From an uncultured Lachnospiraceae bacterium (GTDB lineage: Bacteria; Bacillota; Clostridia; Lachnospirales; Lachnospiraceae), in NCBI GenBank assembly GCA_947650005.1, contig CANSTU010000034.1, forward strand, positions 1-36,397: a DNA stretch of 36,397 nt. Reading direction: 5' to 3'. How positions within the stretch are numbered: position 1 is the first letter of the stretch; every line of letters starts with the position of its first letter. Below the pieces are notes generated by a model that had not been told where the DNA came from, ran no database searches, and saw nothing but the letters and a program-made list of their open reading frames with translations. A program made the translations under genes and the position numbers. Below are positions 15,101 through 21,752 of the stretch, in pieces.

Positions 15101-15868
15101 CAGCGGACGAATCTCATAGACCTTCTCTTCGGTCAGAAGCTCCCCCACATTCTTATAACGCAGCAGCTGGCTCTTGGGCAGAAATACAGGCTTTCTGCCC
15201 TTATGGAACAGGCTTTTGGAGGCATCCGGATCCTCCTTTGCCTCCGGCGCATCCTCCGTGCCCCGACGGTCCAGCATCTGCGCCAAGGTCTCCCTGTAAT
15301 GAGGAAAGTTCATCTTTTTCGCGGACTTCAACAGCTTCGCGGTCTCCGGATCGTCCGGATCCATACCGAACAGGCTGATACTGCCTCCCTGGCATTTTCC
15401 CCATGCAACCACAAGGGATGTCCTTTTGAGCTCGTTCTCCTCCCCCGGGCGGTAACCCACTATAACCATCTGGCTGACCACGTCCAGCTTGGCCATGACC
15501 GCTGCCAGGATGGTTTTGCATTCGTCCTGCTTTTGTTCTAGGAGGAGTTCCGGATCCTCTTCCGCCTCTTCCACGGCCCCGGCGCCGAAGCATCGGATCA
15601 CCGGAAGCTGTGAACGGTTGAACAATTTTAGGGGAAGTTCTCCCACGCTGTTGTATTCCTTAATCCTTCTGCCGTCCTTTTCAAAATATTTACAGAAGCC
15701 CTCTTCCTGATTCGTCGTGATCACACAGCTCCAGGGAAGATGGCAGACCTCAGCGGTCAATTCTTCTTCGGAGGCGCCTGTCCCGACGAACAGGATCATA
15801 TTGTTGACGTTGAAGCTCTGAATCAGCTCCGCAATGACCGCATCCTCTTCTTGGATCGAAATTCCCAT
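12104..15868 (-). CDS. SIR2-like / STAND P-loop NTPase, putative defence protein
   Basis: This is a 1254-residue multidomain protein. Residues about 20-200 resemble a SIR2-like domain: ILFVGTGAS (nucleotide loop, 25-33), VITTNQE (49-55), VIRCFGAGA (90-98) and MVIVGYRPGEENEL (134-147). Where active SIR2 proteins have a catalytic histidine in an HG motif, this one reads FG, so NAD cleavage is uncertain. A P-loop NTPase follows: Walker A NGDPGSSKS (323-331), Walker B RILVIWDGS (385-393) and a sensor-like RRFILVCSAYR (414-424). The remaining 800 residues are helical, as in the sensor arm of STAND proteins. The architecture matches NLR-like antiphage proteins such as SIR2-STAND AVAST types. Start 15868 follows a hairpin leader and a weak GGTGG. 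Confidence 0.7.
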   Translation of the reverse strand: MGISIQEEDAVIAELIQSFNVNNMILFVGTGASEEELTAEVCHLPWSCVITTNQEEGFCKYFEKDGRRIKEYNSVGELPLKLFNRSQLPVIRCFGAGAVEEAEEDPELLLEQKQDECKTILAAVMAKLDVVSQMVIVGYRPGEENELKRTSLVVAWGKCQGGSISLFGMDPDDPETAKLLKSAKKMNFPHYRETLAQMLDRRGTEDAPEAKEDPDASKSLFHKGRKPVFLPKSQLLRYKNVGELLTEEKVYEIRPLGRIQQARWFANFLTRTAVYGPQWYGYLPQSEFYLKRKYGEILTELVSNILDGKEMAGYGYATPIILNGDPGSSKSIVLGALAYRIFQKKINPVIFITKKELNINEDLEELDNMMQTIETAGKADTPDTRILVIWDGSAYHNIEKNAKNIARQLDNRGRRFILVCSAYRSLALEKARQDEVRRYVWEKETGFRESSDGVPAAVSYYNGCYFVNSNRWINGREEYELMNNIRKYCPQNSSHIKRKWEKLKNMPDASLFDYFYELIVALQPPLEQGLGDEQRIVFRYVQEQMKGYMGESADKTQEKALTPIQKALQEAGITLDGPEEAAEEKEDQALKNLGRLNDCVALFSRFKLDTPVSLALYLLYEGNAGQAELFYSDSKRELFKIVTSSIPWIFYRENEEGEFCFYYRSAREAEIHLKNYISEPDKTIGMVLQMLDYYIYSYRQYGSQDPFLKRTLQRLIRILGPNSDYEKFQDQGDTEHNLLLKNMDQMIDKLTYMREEIGMEDTDASFASIEITFLREYFGNNWSRIVHGRSASENELGGLECWDVYDAIFTEETYYTRLKQLKKAVDLANANIDMLERSDVDYNCRRQVASQINSLTVELCRCNMSLEKILNEYFRLCRKKELEPRVDCSIYNPLPYRPMYQMLTKALNSDPLNGYIYNALFDLFEKEYQDADGEEKKIALLSEIMMYVDDALSADIQDRGPAGVDELGQHLTRIRQYGSAVRVGIRSILDGSCSASFAGLFQTMLEQNNASAITFVAQQELELGGLNQAGRDLEDETAELSVEQLEKCQEIYDFLSKKEYAECMERNSHALYLLLRVAWMCYNRRPLSDRGQERRMTRLDRGQWEDIRRICCLYEACTNSNRRPIVVLIHALSVVQLAGDYREAADMLVNLNEEAFYATPRMRVPYMICTSDGAPAAYAGKVIDAKERFKGFIKVDGLPLYLGNKKGVRFFLNNLGNRKMPEENEYLPGLEMGIGYMGFSLYTAEGRKRLEGRP

Positions 15869-15898
15869 TTAAAACCACCATTCTGCCGCCGCAGGCGG
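15869..15898 (-). repeat. Hairpin leader element before the SIR2-like/STAND gene
   Basis: Minus strand: GGATTTGAAGA, CCGCC TGC GGCGG (15886-15898), then CAGAATGGTGGTTTTAA and ATG. Layout and spacing match the other leaders, but the ribosome-binding block is GGTGG and the ATG inside the block is out of frame with the gene. Confidence 0.65.
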
Positions 15899-15930
15899 TC
15901 TTCAAATCCGAAGGGAACTTTCATGCATAA

Positions 15931-15969
15931 GGTAACATTTCGTACTATAAAGTAACACTTTATGTTACC
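15931..15969 (-). promoter_or_regulatory. Repeat-flanked promoter-like site of the SIR2-like/STAND operon
   Basis: Three copies of a GTAACA-type motif are present: GGTAACAT (15931-15938), AGTAACAC (15951-15958) and the inverse ATGTTACC (15962-15969); the outer two form a perfect 8-bp inverted repeat. Between them is a palindrome TACT ATAA AGTA (15943-15954) that contains a minus-strand -10-like TATAGT (15944-15949) with no good -35. This looks like an operator overlapping a promoter. The regulator is unknown. Confidence 0.45.
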
Positions 15970-16006
15970 CGACACAAATTCCCGAGTTGAACAATCCCTG
16001 TCTCCT

Positions 16007-17566
16007 TCACGCTTCCCGCATCAGGACCACCTTGGCCGTTCCTGTGGAATGCCGCCCCTCCAAGGACACTTCCACAAGGAATTCCAGCTTCCCTCCCTCA
16101 TAGAGCTCCGGCCGGAAGACGATCCTCGCCTCCGCCTTGGCCCCGTACAGATTATTCAGCGGAAGCTCAAAGGCCTTTCCGTTTATCGTCTCCACGCCCT
16201 CAGGCATATAGACCCGGATCCTGGCCCACTGCTGCTGGCACATGGTATGGGAATTGACGACGCTAACCTTCACCTCTCTGGTTTCCCCGGCTCTGAAAAA
16301 CACGGAATCCCCATAGTCTACCATCATCCGGAAGGCCGGGAACTCATATCGGGCCACATAGGCGGACAGGCCGCATAAGTCGCGCACGGGAAGCGCCTCA
16401 TCCTTCCCGCCTCCGTTGATACCGGGCAGATAATCCGCGGCCCTCCTACAGTAGAGATCCCTGCCTTCCAGGCATTCTATGCTCATTCCGCCCTCCCCGA
16501 ATATATCGCATCGCTCCGGCCCCAAAAACCCGGGAACCGCGCGCATGACCCGATCCGTCAATTCCGTCACCGTGGAGGGCACCCAGACCCCTCCTGAGGT
16601 TCTGTCGATGCACAGGGTGGAAATTTTATCGTCCAGAGGGGCCGTCCACTTCTCCGGAAGGCCGCTGGCCCCGGATAGAATGCCCAGGACAGCTCCCAGA
16701 GTGGCGCAGGTACAGTCCGTGTCCTCCCCGCAGGATACGGCCATGCAAAGGCTCTTTCCGAAATCCTCTTCTCCGTACATCCATCCCGCAATGGTGAACG
16801 CCACATTCTCCGGCGCATCGAATCCGGGAGCGCCCAGCTCCATTCCCTCGTTTCCCTCCGTCGGAATCTGCGCGATCGTGCAGCCTTGAATGCCAAAGGT
16901 TCCGGGCGCCGTATTGTGGATCCGTCTGCGCGCTTCGGCGAATTCCACTCCGGTATCGTAGCATTCCATGGCTGTGCGGATCGCTTCCGCCGTCCGACAC
17001 TCCTCAGGAATATAGGATAGGGCGATATCGATCAGCTTCCGTTTATCCGTCTCCACAAAGGCCGCGCTCTCCAGAGCCGCGAAAAAAATCTCCCCATACA
17101 CCCCTTCTCCTTCGTGATCCACAATGGCATCCTCATAGGCATAACGGGCCGCCAGCTCCGGATTGCCCGGAGCGAGACATGCCCAGATCTCCGAACGGAT
17201 GAAGCAGCCGCAGCTGTCCTTGTAGATATTGCCCACCACGCCCGAAAGGGGCGGCTGCAGGCCGGCGCGCAGGTTCGCCTTTCCCGTTCCGTATTCCACC
17301 CAGTTCGGAATGCAATAAGAAAGCCAGTATTCCCCCAGGATGGAAGCATTCACATTTCTGCCGTAACGTTCCACTGCTGCCAGCCAGATGATCTGCAGAT
17401 CCAGATCGTCATTGGGCGGCGGCCCCATGGACAGATCCTGTGTATAAAAGGAAATGTCGTTCATCTGCCTGATTCCCTCAAAGGGCGCGCCCAGCACTCC
17501 TCCTATGTTTTTCCCTGTCCAGCATCCCATTACCTTGTCTTTATATGTGGCAAAATCCAGCTTCAT
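16007..17566 (-). CDS. ADP-ribosylglycohydrolase family protein
   Basis: The 519-residue protein belongs to the DraG-like fold that hydrolyses ADP-ribose or related N-glycosidic bonds with two metal ions. Visible family features are GCWTGKNIGGVLGAPFEG at the N-terminus, PPNDDLDLQIIWL in place of the usual TDDT motif, and GEDTDCTCATLGAVLG, corresponding to the GGDTD metal site. Residues after about 360 form a beta-rich accessory domain. Many gut Firmicutes carry such long members with unproven substrates, so it may be a nucleoside or glycoside hydrolase. It starts 39 bp after priA with AGGGAGG upstream and is followed by the SIR2-like gene, whose substrate chemistry would also involve NAD or ADP-ribose. 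Confidence 0.85.
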   Translation of the reverse strand: MKLDFATYKDKVMGCWTGKNIGGVLGAPFEGIRQMNDISFYTQDLSMGPPPNDDLDLQIIWLAAVERYGRNVNASILGEYWLSYCIPNWVEYGTGKANLRAGLQPPLSGVVGNIYKDSCGCFIRSEIWACLAPGNPELAARYAYEDAIVDHEGEGVYGEIFFAALESAAFVETDKRKLIDIALSYIPEECRTAEAIRTAMECYDTGVEFAEARRRIHNTAPGTFGIQGCTIAQIPTEGNEGMELGAPGFDAPENVAFTIAGWMYGEEDFGKSLCMAVSCGEDTDCTCATLGAVLGILSGASGLPEKWTAPLDDKISTLCIDRTSGGVWVPSTVTELTDRVMRAVPGFLGPERCDIFGEGGMSIECLEGRDLYCRRAADYLPGINGGGKDEALPVRDLCGLSAYVARYEFPAFRMMVDYGDSVFFRAGETREVKVSVVNSHTMCQQQWARIRVYMPEGVETINGKAFELPLNNLYGAKAEARIVFRPELYEGGKLEFLVEVSLEGRHSTGTAKVVLMREA

Positions 17567-17568
17567 CC

Positions 17569-17598
17569 GAATAACCTCCCTGCCGCGTTCCTGGCGGC
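17569..17598 (-). repeat. Hairpin leader element before the ADP-ribosylglycohydrolase
   Basis: Minus strand GCCGC CAGGAAC GCGGC (17582-17598), then AGGGAGGTTATTCGG and ATG. The stem is a perfect 5 bp with its base 15 nt from the start codon. It fills almost the whole gap after the priA stop. Confidence 0.65.
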
Positions 17599-17605
17599 TT
17601 CCCGA

Positions 17606-19834
17606 TCAATAGGGCGACATGGGATCAAAATCAAACTGAACCCGTCCAGCTGCCTCCCCCTGCCCCTTCAAATAATGTTCCATCCGATCCTTCAGTCCGG
17701 TTAAAAGCCCATAATCCGGGCTTTTGATATAAAGCGCATACCGGAATACATCATTGATTTTCCCAATGGAGGCAGGCGCCGGGCCGATCACGTACGATCC
17801 CTCCGGCGCCTCCCCCACCAGGGTCCTCATGCATTGCGCCATCTGCGCCGCTCCCTCTTGGGTCGGCGCGCCCACTTGCACCGCCAGGATGTGCGCCACG
17901 GGCGGATAGGCCAAGAGGCTACGGTAAAGGATTTCTTCCTCATAAAAGCCTTCATAATCCTGGGCCGCCGCGTGAACAATGCTGTAATGCTCCGGCTGAT
18001 AGGTCTGAATAACCACCTCTCCAGGCCTGCTCCCTCTGCCTGCCCGGCCCGCCGCCTGGGTAAGAAGCTGGAAAGTCCTCTCCCCGGCCCGATGGTCGCA
18101 CACCCCCAGGGACATGTCAGCCGCCAGAACCCCCATCAGGGTTACATTGGGGAAATCATGCCCCTTTACGATCATCTGCGTCCCCACCAGCACGTCCGCT
18201 TCCCCTGACGCAAAAGCGGAAAGAATCTTTTCATAACTTTCTTTCTTCCGTGTGGTATCCGCATCCATGCGCAGCACCCGTTTACCGGGATATTTCTCCA
18301 AGAGCTGCTCTTCGATCTGTTCCGTCCCGGCCCGGAATCCTCCGATGTATTTGGAGCCGCATTCCGGACACAACCGCACCGCATCCTGTACATAACCGCA
18401 GTAATGGCACGCCAGCGTGCCGTTCCTGTGCTCTGACAGGGATACGTCACAGTGGGGGCATTTCATCACATGGCCGCACATCCGGCAGGACACAAATCCC
18501 GCATACCCCCTCCTGTTTAAGAAAAGCATACTCTGTTCTCCCCTGGAAAACCGATCCTCCAGAAGCTGCGTTAACCTGCGGGAAAAAATGGAACGGTTCC
18601 CGTTCTTTAATTCTTCCCGCAGATCTTCCACATAGACCGTCGGCAGCGTCCCTCCGGTCAGCCGTTCCTCCAGGGTGAAAAGCCGGTAAATTCCTTGCTT
18701 TGCCCGGTAATAGCTGTCCAGGGAGGGCGTGGCGGATCCCAGAAAAACGGAGGCATGATGCAGCCTGGCCAATTCCTCCGCGGTTTCCCGGGCATGATAC
18801 TTGGGCATGGTTTCGCTCTTATAGCTCCCTTCGTGCTCTTCGTCGATGATGATCAGGCCAACCTGCGTAAACGGGGTGAAAAGCGCGGAGCGAGGACCGA
18901 TGATCACATCGATCTCCCCTTTTCTCGCCCGTTCGCACTGATCATATTTTTCCCCGGCAGACAGCGTCGAATTCATCACCGAAACCCGATCCCCGAATCT
19001 TTTATAAAAGCGCAGGACGGTCTGGTAGGTGAGGGCGATTTCCGGAATCAGCATGATGGCCTGCTGCCCCCTTGCCACCACCCCCTCAATGAGCGCCATA
19101 TAGACCTCTGTCTTGCCGCTCCCCGTGATCCCCCGCAACAGATAGGTCCGACGGCGCCCTTCATCGTAGTCCGTCAACACTTCATCCACGATCCGTTGCT
19201 GACCGGCACTCAGCTGACGGCCAGCTTCCCTAGCGGCATCCAGCTTCACCGGATTCCGATAATAGGGTACCGTATTGACAGAAATCAGCCCCGCTTCCTG
19301 AAGGCTTCGGAAGGTGGCGGGAGAGATATTCAGTTTCTTTGCCACCAGCCCCATGGGCAGCTGCTCTTCCGCGATCAGCTCACGCAATACTCTGGCTTTG
19401 GCCGCCTGATGCTTCCTTTCACAGGCCAGCATTTCCCCTCTGGCCTCCTCGCGGCCCACACGCAGGCAGATTTCCTTCTTTTCCTGCGCTTTCATCTTCT
19501 GGCGCACCGGCAGCACGGTTTTCAGGGAATTGATCATGGTGGAGCCATAGTGTTCTTTCATCCAGAAGGCCAGCCGGATCAGCCGGCCTTCCACCTGAAT
19601 GCCGTCCTCCAGGATATCTGCGATCTCTTTGAGCCGGGTTTCATCAAATTCCGCTTCATCCGTCACTTCAATGACGTATCCGGTCCGCAGTCCGTTTCCC
19701 CTTCCAAAAGGAATACGAACGCGCATCCCCGGCTCCAGCATTCCGGACAATTTCTCCGGAATGCGGTAGGCAAAGGGGCGATCCACCTTTTCATGGGAGA
19801 TATCCACGATCACATTTGCAAACCTGCCCTGCAT
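17606..19834 (-). CDS. priA: Primosomal protein N' (replication restart helicase PriA)
   Basis: PriA recognises stalled forks and reloads the replicative helicase. The 742-residue protein has an N-terminal DNA-binding domain (ANVIVDISHEKVDRPFAYRI), helicase motif I GITGSGKTEVY, DEEH in IIDEEHEGSYK, the zinc-binding insertion with paired cysteines (CRMCG, CPHCD, CHYCG, CPECG), and motifs V and VI (GTQMIVKGHDFPNV, QAAGRAGRG). The ATG at 19834 follows GGAGG and gives the family N-terminus; it lies 44 bp inside the 3' end of murE, so the two are probably coupled. Confidence 0.96.
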   Translation of the reverse strand: MQGRFANVIVDISHEKVDRPFAYRIPEKLSGMLEPGMRVRIPFGRGNGLRTGYVIEVTDEAEFDETRLKEIADILEDGIQVEGRLIRLAFWMKEHYGSTMINSLKTVLPVRQKMKAQEKKEICLRVGREEARGEMLACERKHQAAKARVLRELIAEEQLPMGLVAKKLNISPATFRSLQEAGLISVNTVPYYRNPVKLDAAREAGRQLSAGQQRIVDEVLTDYDEGRRRTYLLRGITGSGKTEVYMALIEGVVARGQQAIMLIPEIALTYQTVLRFYKRFGDRVSVMNSTLSAGEKYDQCERARKGEIDVIIGPRSALFTPFTQVGLIIIDEEHEGSYKSETMPKYHARETAEELARLHHASVFLGSATPSLDSYYRAKQGIYRLFTLEERLTGGTLPTVYVEDLREELKNGNRSIFSRRLTQLLEDRFSRGEQSMLFLNRRGYAGFVSCRMCGHVMKCPHCDVSLSEHRNGTLACHYCGYVQDAVRLCPECGSKYIGGFRAGTEQIEEQLLEKYPGKRVLRMDADTTRKKESYEKILSAFASGEADVLVGTQMIVKGHDFPNVTLMGVLAADMSLGVCDHRAGERTFQLLTQAAGRAGRGSRPGEVVIQTYQPEHYSIVHAAAQDYEGFYEEEILYRSLLAYPPVAHILAVQVGAPTQEGAAQMAQCMRTLVGEAPEGSYVIGPAPASIGKINDVFRYALYIKSPDYGLLTGLKDRMEHYLKGQGEAAGRVQFDFDPMSPY

Positions 19835-21302
19835 TGCCCTCCTCCATGATTTCCGCAATCAGCACTCTTTCGTCCATCGGATGCTTCACACCGCATATTT
19901 CCTGATAATCTTCGTGGCCTTTTCCGGCCAAGACAATGATATCCCCGGCCTGTGCGTGCTCTATGGCCCAGGCGATGGCTTCCTTCCGGTCGCAGATCTC
20001 TACGTACTTTCCGTCCGTTTTCCGGATTCCCGTGATGATATCATCGATGATGGCCTGGGGTTCCTCAAACCTGGGATTATCCGAGGTGATGACCGTCAGA
20101 TCCGCCAGCCGGCCGCTCACTTCTCCCATCTCAAGCCGCCGCAGCTTGGAACGGTTTCCGCCGCAGCCGAAGACACACACCAGCCGGCCATGTTCATACT
20201 CTTTCAGCGTGGTCAACAGGCTTTCCAGCGCCATAGCATTGTGGGCATAATCGATAAGCAGCGTAAATTCGTCCGACACCTTTACCGGCTCGATACGTCC
20301 CCGCACCTTCGCCCCTGCCAGAGCGCGTCGGATGTCCTCACAGGATACGCCGAAATGCCTGCAGATCGCAATGGCCGTCAGCGCATTATAGACGCTGAAC
20401 CGCCCCGGCATAGCGATCTGCGCCTCCATCTCCATAAGCCCTTCCACCCGGAACGCCACGCCCAGCCGGCCGTTTTCATTGACCAAGCGCAGATCCGCGG
20501 CCCGCAGGTCGGCCGGGCCGTCACAGCCATAGGTTTCCAAAGTACACGTATGGCCGGAAAGCACCGTTTCCCAGTGGCTATCATCCCGATTCACGATTCC
20601 CACCCGGCACTGGCGGAACAGAAGTCCCTTGCATTGCATGTACTCTTCAAAACTGTCGTGCTCATTGGGGCCAATGTGATCCGGCTCCATATTGGTGAAA
20701 ATACCGAAGTCAAAAACGAATCCCTGGCTGCGGTGAAGCTTCAGCGCCTGGGAGGAAACCTCCATCACCACCGCATCGCAGCCCTCCTCCACCATCCGCG
20801 CCAGATAGGACTGCAGCAGCCAGGATTCCGGCGTGGTATTCTCCGCATGGATGTGGGTATCGCCGATGATCGTTTCAATGGTTCCGATCAGGCCCACCTT
20901 CAGGCCCGCATTTTCCAGGATGGATTTCACCAAATAGGTGGAAGTGGTCTTCCCTTTGGTTCCAGTGATCCCGATGGTTTTCAGCTTTTGTGCCGGATGG
21001 CCGAACCAAGCCGCGGAAAGGGACGCCAACGCATAACGGGTATCCGCCACGCGTAGAATGCATACGTCCGCCCCCTCCGGCACCTTCACCTCTTTACAGA
21101 CGACGAGCGCTGCCGCGCCCTGGGACGCTGCCTGGGCTGCCGCCGTATGCCCGTCGAAATTCGCCCCTTCTATACACACGAATAAGCATCCTTTTGTAAC
21201 TTTCCTGGAATCGTATACCACCGCACTGATCTCTTGATCCGGGACGACGCCCTGCACGACGGATACCTCCAAGTCTTTCAGTAAATCCTTCAATGCTGCC
21301 AT
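19791..21302 (-). CDS. murE: UDP-MurNAc-tripeptide synthetase MurE (meso-DAP adding)
   Basis: MurE adds the third residue to UDP-MurNAc-L-Ala-D-Glu in peptidoglycan synthesis. The 503-residue protein has the P-loop GITGTKGKTTSTYL, TTPES, the central-domain region DYAHNAMALESLL, and SDNPRFEEP, whose DNPR signature indicates meso-diaminopimelate as the amino acid. The ATG at 21302 is chosen because MAALKDLLKDLEV is the family N-terminus and GAGGTGG precedes it; the open frame runs on to 21617 through the foldback element without family resemblance. A good promoter lies at 21415-21442, making murE the likely first gene of a murE-priA-glycohydrolase transcript. Confidence 0.95.
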   Translation of the reverse strand: MAALKDLLKDLEVSVVQGVVPDQEISAVVYDSRKVTKGCLFVCIEGANFDGHTAAAQAASQGAAALVVCKEVKVPEGADVCILRVADTRYALASLSAAWFGHPAQKLKTIGITGTKGKTTSTYLVKSILENAGLKVGLIGTIETIIGDTHIHAENTTPESWLLQSYLARMVEEGCDAVVMEVSSQALKLHRSQGFVFDFGIFTNMEPDHIGPNEHDSFEEYMQCKGLLFRQCRVGIVNRDDSHWETVLSGHTCTLETYGCDGPADLRAADLRLVNENGRLGVAFRVEGLMEMEAQIAMPGRFSVYNALTAIAICRHFGVSCEDIRRALAGAKVRGRIEPVKVSDEFTLLIDYAHNAMALESLLTTLKEYEHGRLVCVFGCGGNRSKLRRLEMGEVSGRLADLTVITSDNPRFEEPQAIIDDIITGIRKTDGKYVEICDRKEAIAWAIEHAQAGDIIVLAGKGHEDYQEICGVKHPMDERVLIAEIMEEGNAGQVCKCDRGYLP

Positions 21303-21332
21303 AGCCACCTCGCATTCCCCGCCCCGCCATAT

Positions 21333-21395
21333 AGAAAGCAGGGCGGCCTTCCTTTCTGATGAAAGGCAATTACCCCGCAGCGGGCTACGGGGTAA
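21333..21395 (-). promoter_or_regulatory. Structured 5' leader of murE
   Basis: Two hairpins lie between the promoter and murE: TTACCCCG / CGGGGTAA (21370-21395, perfect 8 bp, 10-nt loop) and AGAAAG-x-AGG / CCT-x-CTTTCT (21333-21357). Neither is followed by a T run. They do not match a riboswitch I know. Confidence 0.45.
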
Positions 21396-21414
21396 CCAGT
21401 TTAATCTATTAAGA

Positions 21415-21442
21415 ATTATAACACGTTTTAAAAATAAAACAA
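21415..21442 (-). promoter_or_regulatory. murE: Vegetative-type promoter of murE
   Basis: On minus, TTGTTT (21437-21442), a 16-nt spacer, and a perfect TATAAT (21415-21420) preceded by TGT. The predicted transcript begins about 100 nt before the murE ATG. Confidence 0.65.
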
Positions 21443-21475
21443 CTCGAACCCTGCGCCCGCCGATCTCCTCCGCTC

Positions 21476-21752
21476 TATTTTGGTTCCTGTTCATCCCCCT
21501 GCCATGATACCGTTCGGAGAGGGGCGTTCCAGGAGGGAGGCGCGGCTGCCGTTTCTGTTTCCGCGCGCCATCGCGCCGGACATTGCGATGAGCCCTAGAC
21601 GCTTCCCTCTCGGGCAATGGCCCTCCAGGGAAGCAGGTCTCATCTACATGGCGCGAAATGCGCGCGGAAACAGAAACGGCAGCCGCGCCTCCCTCCTGGA
21701 ACGCCCTCTCCGAGCGGTATCATGGCAGGGGGATGAACAGGAACGTATTTTG
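21476..21752. mobile_element. Foldback/MITE-like palindromic element with flanking direct repeats
   Basis: Arms 21483-21567 and 21661-21744 are inverted copies of 85 and 84 nt differing by one substitution and one 1-nt indel. The 93-nt centre has further imperfect pairing (GATGAG and GCTTCCCT against AGGGAAGC and CATC). The element begins GTTCCTGTTCATCCCCCTGC. TATTTTG directly precedes the left arm (21476-21482) and recurs one base after the right arm (21746-21752), as expected of a target-site duplication. There is no transposase inside. It lies immediately after the stop codon of the next gene upstream. Confidence 0.7.

Noticed and set aside
21303-21617. N-terminal extension of murE through the foldback element
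   Set aside because: The extension has no MurE similarity; ATG at 21302 has a ribosome-binding site and the promoter lies inside the extension.
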